Assembly (NCBI GenBank): GCA_029339505.1
Contig: JAQISU010000041.1
Span: 9,465,001 to 9,529,000, forward strand
Length of the DNA stretch: 64,000 nt
Direction: 5' to 3'
Origin: Unio delphinus
Taxonomy: Eukaryota; Mollusca; Bivalvia; Unionida; Unionidae
The position numbers and the translations under genes are program-made. Positions 37,401-51,600 of the stretch are shown in pieces. The number at the start of each line of letters is the position of its first letter. Positions within the stretch are counted from its first letter, which is position 1. The notes beneath the pieces were generated by a model. That model ran no database searches and had not been told where the DNA came from. It saw only the letters and a program-made list of their open reading frames with translations.

Positions 37401-38462
37401 GCATTTTACTGCCATCACCATTTATAACTATATTACACACATTTTACTGCTATGACCATTTATAACTATGTTACACACATTTTACTGCTATCACTTTGTA
37501 TAACTGTATTACTCGCATTTTACTGCTATCACCATTTATAACTATATTACACGCATTTTACTGCTATCACCATTTATAACTGTATTACACACATTTTACT
37601 GCTATCACCATTTATAACTGTATTGCACACATTTTACTGCTATCACTTTGTATAACTGTATTACACGCATTTTACTGTTATCACCATTTATAACTATATT
37701 ACACGCATTTTACTGCTATCACTTTGAATCACTGTATTACACGCATTTTACTGCTATCACCATTTATAACTATATTATACACATTTTACTGCTATCACTT
37801 TGTATAACTGTATTACACGCATTTTACTGCTATCACCATTTATAACTGTATTACACACATTTTACTGCTATCACTTTGTATAACTGTATTACACATATTT
37901 TACTGCTATCACTTTGTATAACTGTATTACACGCATTTTACTGCTATCACTTTGTATAACAGAATTACACACATTTTACTGTTATCACTTTATATAACTG
38001 TATTACACACATTTTACTGCTATCACCATTTATAACTGTATTACACACATTTTACTGCTATCACCATTTATAACTGTATTACACACATTTTACTGCTATC
38101 ACCATTTATAACTGTATTACACGCATTTTACTGCTATCACTTTATATAACTGTATTACACACATTTTACTGCTATCACCATTTATAACTGTATTACACAC
38201 ATTTTACTGCTATCACCATTTATAACTGTATTACACGCATTTTACTGCTATCACTTTGTATAACTGTATTACACGCATTTTACTGCTATCACTTTGTATA
38301 ACAGTATTACACACATTTTACTGTTATCACTTTATATAACTGTATTACACACATTTTACTGCTATCACCATTTATGACTATATTACACACATTTTACTGC
38401 TATCACTTTGTATAACTGTATTACACGCATTTTACTGCTATCACCATTTATAACTGTATTAC
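28421..38462. repeat. 38-bp satellite array, left block
   Basis: The monomer, in two parts, is ATAACTGTATTACACACATT and TTACTGCTATCACCATTT (38 bp). About 260 copies fill 10 kb, head to tail, with very few interruptions. Main variants are CACTTTGTATAACTGTAT, CACCATTTATAAATCTAT and CAACATTTATAACTATAT in place of CACCATTTATAACTGTAT, ACACGC for ACACAC, and 37-bp units lacking one T (GCATTTACTGC). The first copies, from about 28421, are the most diverged. The monomer has 12 A, 15 T, 9 C and only 2 G on this strand. Short frames of 60-65 codons are an effect of the 38-bp period and not genes. Confidence 0.97.
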
Positions 38463-38716
38463 TGTTACGAAATGCCCGATATGGCATGGAGGATACACTA
38501 TACTCCTCTAAGCTATATTTTAAACATTAATTTTGTCATATAATGTGTTTGTCGACGTTCTGTATTTCATGGATTATTTTTAAGCTCGTTACGCAATATC
38601 CGATATGGCGAAGAGGGTACACCATACTCCTCAACGTGAATTGTCCTATACAGCGAGTTGCACGTGCCGCGCGGATAATTCACGCGAATTACTTTTTTAC
38701 AAGTACGGCCAACTAA

Positions 38717-38723
38717 TATATAA
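38717..38723 (+). promoter_or_regulatory. LTR TATA box
   Basis: TATATAA in GGCCAACTAATATATAAGTA, followed within about 30 bp by ACAGTGCAGGGTC, a plausible transcription start. The same sequence recurs in the 3' LTR. Confidence 0.55.
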
Positions 38724-39094
38724 GTACAGTGCAGGGTCTTTTTAAGACACAGTGGACATTAGAGCAGACCTCTAAACGTTACCATTTGTCGGATTTTTAG
38801 AGCCAAAAAGTTGGGTGAGTTAAATACATTCCATTTTGGTTTCTTGTTTCAGGTGAATATTCAGTTTCGTAACAGCACGTTTATTTTATTATGTATTGTG
38901 TTATTTTATTATGTATTGTGTTAATTCATTTTTTATTATTTGGGAAACTCTCTATTTTTATATTCAGCTCGCCGGTCGTGTGAATAGATGTGTATTCAAG
39001 ACCAATGTTGACCGGTGGAATGGAGACGGACAATGAATTACTGTCACACCGGAGGGAAGTGTATTGTTAACACACGTGGTTTGTTTTATTGACT

Positions 39095-39240
39095 GCTTTA
39101 TTTTGTAAAACACGAATAGCGTGTTCGTCAGTCAATAAAACCCTACGTTTGCTTTATTTTGTAAAACACGAATAGCGTGTTCGTCAGTCAATAAAACCCT
39201 ACGTTTGCTTCATTATGTAAAGCACGAATAGCGTGTTAAG
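39095..39240 (+). repeat. 56-bp tandem repeat in LTR with AATAAA signals
   Basis: GCTTTATTTTGTAAAACACG-type starts occur at 39095, 39151 and 39207, a 56-bp period. Two copies contain GTCAATAAAACC, giving AATAAA polyadenylation signals at 39134-39139 and 39190-39195. The third copy is shortened and diverged. Confidence 0.88.
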
Positions 39241-39489
39241 TCAATTTGATAATATTTTTGGGTTTTCATTGATTATATTTTGCGTGTGTGACACAAGTAG
39301 TATGTTGTCAATTAACCCTTATGATATTGATATCGTATCAATAGTCAATATCATGCTACGTTGGTAGTATATGACGGGGCATATATAATACAGTAGTGTA
39401 TATCTATAGAAATAATACAGTAGTGTATAACTATAGAAAAATAGTACAGCAGTGTACAACCATAGATTCATTTGTGTGTGTATCGTGTG

Positions 39490-39608
<119 letters not shown>

Positions 39609-39714
39609 ATCATGATTTTTTTTAATAATATAATTTGTATTTGAACAAACGTGTTTGTTATTTCTTCAAAACCCAACCTAATCTCAAAGGGTCGGCTCGA
39701 CTACGTTACAATTT

Positions 39715-39732
39715 TGGTGGCAGCGGTGGGAT
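39715..39732 (+). other. Primer binding site, tRNA-Leu type
   Basis: TGGTGGCAGCGGTGGGAT begins 4 bp after the 5' LTR. It is complementary to the 3' end (CCCACCGCTGCCACCA) of a tRNA-Leu with AAG or UAG anticodon, by memory of that tRNA. Confidence 0.85.
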
Positions 39733-39933
39733 TGTACTTTCTATCCGAGCAAACTTTTGGATTGTTAGTTTGAGCTTTCATATCCAACAAGTATCGGGGA
39801 AAGCCTTTGAGACAGGAGTGTTTTGAGAAATACTATTGTACATTTCATTGTAAACGAAACTGAATTTGATCTTCCCTTAGATAAACAAGTGAATTTAGTG
39901 ACGCTCGTTTGAAGCGAACGCTTATCTAAAATC

Positions 39934-42900
39934 ATGTCGTCCACTAGGGAATTGTTAGAGCTTGGTAAGCAATTGGGGCATGAGGGGGAAGCTTTACAGC
40001 AGTTTATCAAGGACGAACAAAATAGAGAACGAGATCGACGCGCCGAAGAAAGACAGGCAGAACGCGAAAAACTAGAATTAAACGCACGCCTCGAAAAGGA
40101 AAGACAGGAGGCAGAACGCGAAAAACTAGAGTTAAACGCACGCATCGAACGAGAGGCAGAACGCGAAAAACTAGAATTAAACGCACGCATCGAAAAGGAA
40201 AGACGGGAGGAAGAACGCGAAAAACTAGAACTAAACGCACGCATCGAAAAAGAGAAGTTTCAACGTGAACAGGAAGCAGAGCGCGAGAAATTAGAAGTTA
40301 GTGCGCGGATCGAAAGGGAAAAGCTGGAGTTAGAAAGGTCTAGACTAGAGAACGATAGGGTATATCAATCGAGTAAATTCAAAAAACCACAACTCCCAGC
40401 ATTTGAAGAATATAAAGATGACTTAGATAGTTACCTGTTGAGATTTGAAAGATATGCTACTGCGCAAAATCTCCGAAAAGAAGATTGGGCATTACACCTT
40501 AGCACTTTATTGAAAGGTAGGGCTTTAGAAGTGTACTCAAGGATACCAAGTGCAGAGGCATCTAATTACGATTTGTTAAAGGATGCATTACTGAAAAGGT
40601 TTGAACTTACTGAAAAGGGTTTCAGGGAAAAATTCCGATCTAGTAAGCCAGAAAAGGGAGAAAACTTTGATCAATTTTTATACCGGATATCTAATTACCT
40701 ATTCCGTTGGTTAGCTTGCGGGGGAGTCGCAAAAACTTACGAAGCAGTATGTGATTTTCTTGTCAGAGATCAATTGCTTGCAGTATGTAGTAAGGAACTG
40801 TTCCAATATTTAAAAGAGAAAACCATTAATAAGTCAAGCGAGATGGCAAAACAAGCAGATATTTTCGCTGATGCGCACGGAGGGGTTATGAACGTGATAG
40901 TCCGGGACACGAGGGGTCCTAAGGAAAGTAAGCAGGTCAATTCAGATAAAACTAATTTTGGGAGGGGTTTACCTCAAAACCAAAAGGGTGATTTAGTTAG
41001 GTTAGATCAGAGGGGACCTAAAAGTCAAGATAGACAGAGAAAACAATGTTTCAGTTACGGGGAGTGGGGTCATATGTCTAGCGCATGTCCGAAGCGTAAA
41101 AAGGATTTACCAAAGGCGGTAGGTGTATCGTATATGGTAGGCTCTTCAGCTTGTGTAGAGAGCAATAGGAATGGCTCCAATCAAAATGCATCAAACGTAT
41201 CAATACAGTGTGAGGGATTAGTGAATGGGGTTAGGGCCTCAGTACTTAGAGACACGGGATGTAATACAGTGGTTGTTAAGCAAAGTTTAGTAAGGCCGGA
41301 TCAATACCTTGGGGGAACAGTATCTGTCAGATTGATGGATAATACCGCAGTACAAGTGCCGACTGCATGCGTTCATATCAAAACACCTTATTTGACAGGC
41401 ACAGTGACAGCATGCTGTGTAAAGCAACCTCTGTATGATCTGATTGTAGGTAATATAGAAGGGGTAGCGAATTTTGTTGTGCCAGCCAAAGCAGTGGCCG
41501 ATGTTCCAACTTCCATGGCTGCTGAAACTAGGTCACATACATCTAAGAGTAAGAAGCCCTTGCCAAAACTAAAAGTACCTGATGCCATACCAATGATAGA
41601 TAAAAAGGCACTAATTGAAGAGCAAAATGAAGACGAGTCGTTGTCAATAATCAGAAATAAAGCCGCGTCAGGGGAAGTCATGAAATGTAAAGGTGGGGGT
41701 AGCTACAGATTCAAATATCTCAATAATGTCTTGCATAGGGAGCATACTACTCGTGAAGGCCGACGGTTTACACAGGTAGTAGTGCCTCGGAACTATAGAC
41801 CGCATGTGTTGAAGTTAGCACACGAGTCGACGATGGGGGGTCACCTGGGTTCTACAAAAACTAAAGACCGTGTATGTGCAGAATTTCATTGGCCAGGGGT
41901 TCACGGTGACGTAACTAGGTATTGCAGATCGTGCGACATTTGTCAGAAAACGCAGTACAAAGGGAAAGTGAAACGCGTACCTATCGGTAAAATGCCTTTA
42001 ATCGAAACTCCGTTCAAACGCGTGGCGATAGATATTGTTGGTCCATTATCACCTCTTACAGACCGCAAGAATAGGTACATCTTGACCATGGTTGATTATG
42101 CAACCAGGTATCCGGAAGCCGTCGCTCTACCATCCATCGAAACTGAGCGAGTAGCCGAAGCCCTGGTAGAAATGTTCAGTAGATTAGGGATTCCGGAAGA
42201 GATACTGACAGACTGTGGGTCACAGTTCACATCAGAACTCATGGCAGAAGTTAGTAGGCTTCTATCAATCAAACAACTATGGACAACTCCATATCACCCA
42301 ATGTGCAACGGGCTGGTTGAGAAGTTCAATGGAACACTCAAAGAAATGTTGCGACGGATGTGTGCAGAGCGTCCGAACGATTGGGATAGATATCTCCATG
42401 CAGTATTATTTGCATATCGAGAGGTTCCTCAGGAGAGTCTAGGGTTTTCACCATTTGAACTTTTATACGGAAGAACGGTGCGAGGGCCAATGAAAATTTT
42501 GAGACAATTATGGTCAGATGACGAAACAGATGACGAGATTCGAACGACATATCAGTATGTATGTGATTTGAAGGACAAGTTGAGAGAGACTTGTGCAATA
42601 GCCCATGAAACGTTAAGGCAAGCTAGTAGTCGCGCAGCTCGCTACTATAATTCAAAAGCGCGTGATCGGAAATTTAAGAAGGATGACAGAGTTTTGGTTC
42701 TCCTTCCAACCGAGAGAAAAAAATTGATGTTACAATGGAAAGGTCCATATACCATCATAGATGAAAAGGGAGGCATGGATTATACCATCGATGTAGGTGG
42801 AAAGTCCCGTATGGTTCATGCTAATCTATTGAAACGTTACTACGAACGTACAAATGCAAAGCCAGACCAAGGAATTTTAAACGTGGTCGGGGTAGCCATC

Positions 42901-44373
42901 ATTGAGGAGGATGAGGAACAAGAGTCAGTTCCAGGTCTTAATTTGAGTGGGTTACTGGAATGCGACATGGGAAAGACGGTATTCAATACGAGTCCCGATC
43001 TGACTGAGAAACAGAGAAAGCAGGCTCAGGATCTCATCAATGACTATCCCGATGTGTTCTCGAACAAACCTGGTATGACAGACGTGCTAGAGCATAGGAT
43101 TAAACTTACCTCGCATGAACCATTTCGAGTTAAGGGGTACCCAATGCCTCATGCATCCAAAGATGTCATCGAAAAGGAAGTTGAAGAAATGCTTAAATTA
43201 GGAGTGATAGAGAAGTCGTGCTCACCGTATGCATCACCCGTCGTTCTAGTGAAAAAGAGTGACGGCACAAACAGATTCTTCATCGACTTCCGCCAATTGA
43301 ACGCGCGTACGGTATTTGATGCCGAACTCATACCGGACATTGAAAGTATTTTCGTCCGTATGGCGGGGCACAAATATGTCACGAGACTGGATCTGACAAT
43401 GGGATATTGGCAGATACCCTTGTCGGAGGAAACAAAGGAAATGACGGCATTCGCCACCGGAAGTGGATTGTACCAATTTCGTGTTCTACCGTTCGGGTTG
43501 GTAAACGCCGGGGCTTGCGCTGTAAGACTAATGCGTAAAGTGATGCAGGGATTGCAGCATGTCGAGACCTACATTGACGACATCTTTATATTTAGTGATA
43601 CGTGGGAAGAGCATTTACGTGACATTGCTCAAGTTCTAGATCGATTACGTAAAGCTAAGTTGACCGTAAAACCTACTAAATGCAACGTGGGGTATAGGAG
43701 TTTAGAGTGTTTGGGACACGTAGTTGGGAGGGTAAACGAGTTGAGACCCGACCCCAAGAAAATTGCAGCAATCAGGGATTCATTGCCACCCACGTCAAAG
43801 AAGCAGGTTAGGTCATTTATCGGGTTGGCAGGGTATTATCGAAAATTCATCCCTAACTTTGCAGCCATAGCCAGTCCTTTAACGGACCTAACCAAAAAGG
43901 GTCAGCCAAACAAAGTTCAGTGGGAAGATAATCAAGACAAGGCTTTTAACACTTTAAAAAAATTGCTAACAGAAGCCCCCGTACTTAAATTGCCCGAACT
44001 GAACAAAACATTCATTTTGAGAACCGATGCTTCAGAGTTGGGACTAGGGGCGGTTCTATAACAGGAACAAGATGGAATCAAGCTCCCAGTCGCCTACGCC
44101 AGCAGGAAATTACTTCCAAGAGAGAAGAATTTCTCGGTAATAGAGAAAGAGTGTTTAGCAGTGGTGTGGGGAATAGATAAATTCCAAACCTACCTCCAGG
44201 GCCGAGAGTTCAATCTGGAAACAGATCATCAGCCTCTACTTTACCTCAATAAGGCAAAGATTAATGATTCACGGTTGATGCGATGGGCCTTGTTGTTACA
44301 ACCCTACAGATTCCGAATCGAGGCAATCAAAGGTACGGAAAATGTAGGTGCGGATTATCTCAGTAGACATTGA
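39934..44373 (+). pseudogene. Gag-Pol polyprotein, one in-frame stop in RNase H
   Basis: From ATG 39934 the frame is open for 1,375 codons, meets TAA at 44059-44061, and continues in the same frame to a stop at 44371-44373. Domains in order: Glu/Lys/Arg-rich coiled coil with repeated EREKLELNARIEKE units (about 30-145); Gag helical domain (about 165-270); zinc knuckle (372-385); protease LRDTGCNTVV (D440); integrase with H630, the HHCC finger ending CRSCDIC, D700, D760 and E796 (35 residues between the last two); a GPY/F module (KGPYTI, G937); RT with HVETYIDDIFIF (Y1213, D1215, D1216); RNase H with RTDASELGLGAVL (D1365), the stop, then EKECLAV, TDHQPL and GADYLSR. Two oddities: the knuckle's second Cys is Tyr (CFSYGEWGHMSSAC), and the TAA. 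Gag and Pol need no frameshift. Confidence 0.9.
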
Positions 44374-44431
44374 TTATCTGGTTATCCATATCGTGTAATT
44401 TCGTGGTTTTTAAAGTAAATATACTTTTTTT

Positions 44432-44443
44432 AGGGGGGAGGTG
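44432..44443 (+). other. Polypurine tract
   Basis: AGGGGGGAGGTG sits directly before the 3' LTR and after a T-rich run, the expected plus-strand primer. Confidence 0.8.
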
Positions 44444-45551
44444 TGTTACGAAATGCCCGATATGGCATGGAGGATACACTATACTCCTCTAAGCTATATT
44501 TTAAACATTAATTTTGTCATATAATGTGTTTGTCGACGTTCTGTATTTCATGGATTATTTTTAAGCTCGTTACGCAATATCCGATATGGCGAAGAGGGTA
44601 CACCATACTCCTCAACGTGAATTGTCCTATACAGCGAGTTGCACGTGCCGCGCGGATAATTCACGCGAATTACTTTTTTACAAGTACGGCCAACTAATAT
44701 ATAAGTACAGTGCAGGGTCTTTTTAAGACACAGTGGACATTAGAGCAGACCTCTAAACGTTACCATTTGTCGGATTTTTAGAGCCAAAAAGTTGGGTGAG
44801 TTAAATACATTCCATTTTGGTTTCTTGTTTCAGGTGAATATTCAGTTTCGTAACAGCACGTTTATTTTATTATGTATTGTGTTATTTTATTATGTATTGT
44901 GTTAATTCATTTTTTATTATTTGGGAAACTCTCTATTTTTATATTCAGCTCGCCGGTCGTGTGAATAGATGTGTATTCAAGACCAATGTTGACCGATGGA
45001 ATGGAGACGGACAATGAATTACTGTCACACCGGAGGGAAGTGTATTGTTAACACACGTGGTTTGTTTTATTGACTGCTTTATTTTGTAAAACACGAATAG
45101 CGTGTTCGTCAGTCAATAAAACCCTACGTTTGCTTTATTTTGTAAAACACGAATAGCGTGTTCGTCAGTCAATAAAACCCTACGTTTGCTTCATTATGTA
45201 AAGCACGAATAGCGTGTTAAGTCAATTTGATAATATTATTGGGTTTTCATTGATTATATTTTGCGTGTGTGACACAAGTAGTATGTTGTCAATTAACCCT
45301 TATGATATTGATATCGTATCAATAGTCAATATCATGCTACGTTGGTAGTATATGACGGGGCATATATAATACAGTAGTGTATATCTATAGAAATAATACA
45401 GTAGTGTATAACTATAGAAAAATAGTACAGCAGTGTACAACCATAGATACAGCAGTGTATATCTATAGAAATAATACAGTAGTGTATAACTATAGAAAAA
45501 TAGTACAGCAGTGTACAACCATAGATTCATTTGTGTGTGTATCGTGTGCTC

Positions 45552-45586
<35 letters not shown>

Positions 45587-45688
45587 ATCATGATTTTTTT
45601 TTATAATATAATTTGTATTTGAACAAACGTGTTTGTTATTTCTTCAAAATCCAACCTAATCTCAAAGGGTCGGCTCGACTACGTTACA
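44444..45688 (+). repeat. 3' LTR, 1,245 bp
   Basis: It is nearly identical to the 5' LTR. It has a 78-bp tandem duplication absent from the 5' copy (units starting 45369 and 45447) and a (TA)n tract about 78 bp shorter. Confidence 0.94.
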
Positions 45689-48600
45689 ATTACACACATT
45701 TTACTGCTATCACTTTTTATAACTGTATTACACACATTTTACTGCTATCACTTTGAATAACTGTATTACACGCATTTTACTGCTATCACCATTTATAACT
45801 GTATTACACTCATTTTACTGCTATCACCATTTATAACTGTATTACACACATTTTACTGCTATCACCATTTATAAATCTATTACACACATTTTACTGCTAT
45901 CACCATTTATAACTATATTACACGCATTTTACTGCTATCACCATTTATAAATCTATTACACACATTTTACTGCTATCACCATTTATAAATCTATTACACA
46001 CATTTTACTGCTATCACCATTTATAAATCTATTACAAACATTTTACTGCTATCACTTTGTATAACTTTATTACACGCATTTACTGCTGTCACCATTTATA
46101 AATCTATTACACACACTTTACTTCTATCACTTTGTATAACTGTATTACACACATTTCACTGCTATCACCATTTATAAATCTATTACACACATTTTACTGC
46201 TATCACCATTTATAACTGTATTACAAGCATTTCACTGCTATCAACATTTATAACTATATTAAACACATTTTACTGCTATCACCATTTATAACTGTATTAC
46301 ACACATTTCACTGCTATCAACATTTATAACTATATTACACGCATTTCACTGCTATCAAAATTTATAACTGTATTACACGCATTTTACTGCTATCAACATT
46401 TATAAATCTATTACACACATTTTACTGCTATCACCATTTATAACTGTATTACACGCATTTCACTGCTATCAACATTTATAACTATATTAGACGCATTTCA
46501 CTGCTATCAACATTTATAACTGTATTACACGCATTTTACTGCTATCACCATTTATAAATCTATTACACACATTTTACTTCTATCACTTTGTATAACTGTA
46601 TTACACACATTTTACTGCTATCACCATTTATAAATCTATTGCACACATTTTACTGCTATCACCATTTATAACTGTATTGCACACATTTTACTGCTATCAC
46701 CATTTATAACTATATTACACGCATTTTACTGCTATCACTTTGTATAACTGTATTACACGCATTTTACTGCTATCATCATTTATAACTGTATTACACACAT
46801 TTTACTGCTATCACTTTGTATAACTGTATTACACACATTTTACTGCTATCACCATTTATAACTGTATTACACACATTTTACTGCTATCACTTTGTATAAC
46901 TGTATTACACACATTTTACTGCTATCGCCATTTATAACTATATTACACACATTTTACTGCTATCACCATTTATAAATCTATTACACATTTTACTGCTATC
47001 ACCATTTATAACTGTGTTACACGCATTTTACTGCTATTACTTTGTATAACTGTATTACACACATTTTACTGCTATCACCATTTATAAATATATTACACAC
47101 ATTTTACTGCTATCACCATTTATAACTGTATTACACACATTTTACTGCAATCACCATTTATAACTGTATTACACGCATTTTACTGCTATCACCATTTATA
47201 AATCTATTACACACATTTTACTGCTATCACCATTTATAAATCTATTACACACATTTTACTGCTATCACCATTTATAACTGTATTACACACATTTTACTGC
47301 TATCACTTTGTATAACTGTATTACACACATTTTACTGCTATCACCATTTATAAATCTATTACACACATTTTACTTCTATCACTTTGTATAACTGTATTAC
47401 ACGCATTTTACTGCTATCACCATTTATAAATCTATTACACACATTTCACTTCTATCACTTTGTATAACTGTATTACACACATTTTACTGCTATCACCATT
47501 TATAAATCTATTACACACATTTTACTGCTATCACCATTTATAACTGTATTACACACATTTTACTGCTATCACTTTGTATAACTGTATTACACACATTTTA
47601 CTGCTATCACCATTTATAAATCTATTACACGCATTTTACTTCTATCACTTTGTATAACTGTATTACACACATTTTACTGCTATCACCATTTATAAATCTA
47701 TTACACACATTTTACTTCTATCACTTTGTATAACTGTATTACACACATTTTACTGCTATCACCATTTATAAATCTATTACACGCATTTTACTGCTATCAC
47801 CATTTATAAATCTATTACACACATTTTACTTCTATAACTTTGTATAACTGTATTACACACATTTTACTGCTATCACCATTTATAAATCTATTACACGCAT
47901 TTTACTGCTATCACCATTTATAAATCTATTACACACATTTTACCGCTATCACCATTTATAAATCTATTACACACATTTTACTGCTATCACCATTTATAAA
48001 TCTATTACACGCATTTTACTGCTATCACTTTGTATAACTGTATTACACGCATTTACTGCTATCACCATTTATAAATCTATTACACACATTTTACTGCTAT
48101 CACCATTTATAACTGTATTACACGCATTTCACTGCTATCAACATTTATAACTATATTACACACATTTTACTGCTATCACCATTTATAACTGTATTACACA
48201 CATTTCACTGCTATCAACATTTATAACTATATTACACGCATTTCACTGCTATCAAAATTTATAACTGTATTACACGCATTTTACTGCTATCACCATTTAT
48301 AAATCTATTACACATTTTACTGCTATCACCATTTATAACTGTATTACACGCATTTCACTGCTATCAACATTTATAACTATATTAGACGCATTTCACTGCT
48401 ATCAACATTTATAACTGTATTACACGCATTTTACTGCTATCACCATTTATAAATCTATTACACACATTTTACTTCTATCACTTTGTATAACTGTATTACA
48501 CACATTTTACTGCTATCACCATTTATAAATCTATTGCACACATTTTACTGCTATCACCATTTATAACTGTAATGAACACATTTTACTGCTATCACCATTT

Positions 48601-51600
48601 ATAACTATATTACACGCATTTTACTGCTATCACTTTGTATAACTGTATTACACGCATTTTACTGCTATCATCATTTATAACTGTATTACACGCATTTTAC
48701 TGCTATCACCATTTATAACTGTATTACACACATTTTACTGCTATCACTTTGTATAACTGTATTACACACATTTTACTGCTATCACCATTTATAACTGTAT
48801 TACACACATTTTACTGCTATCACTTTGTATAACTGTATTACACACATTTTACTGCTATCCCCATTTATAACTATATTACACACATTTTACTGCTATCACT
48901 TTGTATAACTGTATTACACACATTTTACTGCTATCACCATTTATAACTATATTACACACATTTTACTGCTATCACTTTGTATAACTGTATTACACACATT
49001 TTACTGCTATCACCATTTATAAATCTATTACACACATTTTACTGCTATCACCATTTATAACTATATTACACACATTTTACTGCTATCACCATTTATAAAT
49101 CTATTACACACATTTTACTGCTCTCACCATTTATAACTGTATTACACACATTTTACTGCAATCACCATTTATAACTGTATTACACGCATTTTACTGCTAT
49201 CACCATTTATAAATCTATTACACACATTTTACTTCTATCACTTTGTATAACTGTATTACACACATTTTACTGCTATCACCATTTATAAATCTATTGCACA
49301 CATTTTACTGCTATCACCATTTATAACTGTATTGCACACATTTTACTGCTATCACCCTTTATAACTATATTACACGCATTTTACTGCAATCACTTTGTAT
49401 AACTGTATTACACGCATTTTACTGCTATCATCATTTATAACTGTATTACACGCATTTTACTGCTATCACCATTTATAACTGTATTACACACATTTCACTG
49501 CTATCACTTTGTATAACTGTATTACACACATTTTACTGCTATCACCATTTATAACTGTATTACACACATTTTACTGCTATCACTTTGTATAACTGTATTA
49601 CACACATTTTACTGCTATCACCATTTATAACTATATTACACACATTTTACTGCTATCACTTTGTAAAACTGTATTACACACATTTTACTGCTATCACCAT
49701 TTATAACTATATTACACACATTTTACTGCTATCACCATTTATAAATCTATTACACACATTTTACTGCTATCACCATTTATAACTGTATTACACACATTTT
49801 ACTGCAATCACCATTTATAACTGTATTACACGCATTTTACTGCTATCACCATTTATAAATCTATTACACACATTTTACTGCTATCACCATTTATAACTGT
49901 ATTACACACATTTTACTGCAATCACCATTCATAACTGTATTACACGCATTTTACTGCTATCACCATTTATAAATCTATTACACACATTTTACTGCTATCA
50001 CCATTTATAACTGTATTACACACATTTTACAGCTATCACTTTGTATAACTGTATTACACACATTTTACTGCTATCACCATTTATAACTGTATTACACACA
50101 TTTTACTGCTATCACCATTTATAACTATATTACACACATTTTACTGCTATCACCATTTATAAATCTATTACACACATTTTACTGCTATCACCATTTATAA
50201 CTGTATTACACACATTTTACTGCAATCACCATTTATAACTGTATTACACGCATTTTACTGCTATCACCATTTATAAATCTATTACACACATTTTACTGCT
50301 ATCACCATTTATAACTGTATTACACACATTTTACAGCTATCACTTTGTATAACTGTATTACACACATTTTACTGCTATCACCATTTATAAATCTATTACA
50401 CACATTTCACTTCTATCACTTTGTATAACTGTATTACACACATTTTACTGCTATCACCATTTATAAATCTATTACACACATTTTACTGCTATCACCATTT
50501 ATAACTGTATTACACACATTTTACTGCTATCACTTTGTATAACTGTATTACACACATTTTACTGCTATCACCATTTATAAATCTAGTACACACATTTCAC
50601 TTCTATCACTTTGTATAACTGTATTACACACATTTTACTGCTATCACCATTTATAAATCTATTACACACATTTTACTGCTATCACCATTTATAACTGTAT
50701 TACACACATTTTACTGCTATCACTTTGTATAACTGTATTACACACATTTTACTGCTATCACCATTTATAAATCTATTACACGCATTTTACTGCTATCACT
50801 TTGTATAACTGTATTACACACATTTTACTGCTATCACCATTTATAAATCTATTACACACATTTTACTTCTATCACTTTGTATAAATGTATTACACACATT
50901 TTACTGCTATCACCATTTAGAAATCTATTACACGCATTTTACTGCTATCACCATTTATAAATCTATTACACACATTTTACTTCTATAACTTTGTATAACT
51001 GTATTACACACATTTTACTGCTATCACCATTTATAAATCTATTACACGCATTTTACTGCTATCACCATTTATAAATCTATTACACACATTTTACTGCTAT
51101 CACCATTTATAACTGTATTGCACACATTTTACTGCTATCACCCTTTATAACTATATTACACGCATTTTACTGCAATCACTTTGTATAACTGTATTACACG
51201 CATTTTACTGCTATCATCATTTATAACTGTATTACACGCATTTTACTGCTATCACCATTTATAACTGTATTACACACATTTCACTGCTATCACTTTGTAT
51301 AACTGTATTACACACATTTTACTGCTATCACCATTTATAACTGTATTACACACATTTTACTGCTATCACTTTGTATAACTGTATTACACACATTTTACTG
51401 CTATCACCATTTATAACTATATTACACACATTTTACTGCTATCACTTTGTAAAACTGTATTACACACATTTTACTGCTATCACCATTTATAACTATATTA
51501 CACACATTTTACTGCTATCACCATTTATAAATCTATCACACACATTTTACTGCTATCACCATTTATAACTGTATTACACACATTTTACTGCAATCACCAT

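Noticed and set aside
28421..38462. CRISPR-like array
   Set aside because: The repeats are contiguous with no unique spacers, and the DNA is clearly eukaryotic; this is a satellite.
39765..40244. Minus-strand frames of 77-159 codons rich in Ser/Arg/Phe
   Set aside because: They are the antisense of the repeated EREKLELNAR region of Gag.
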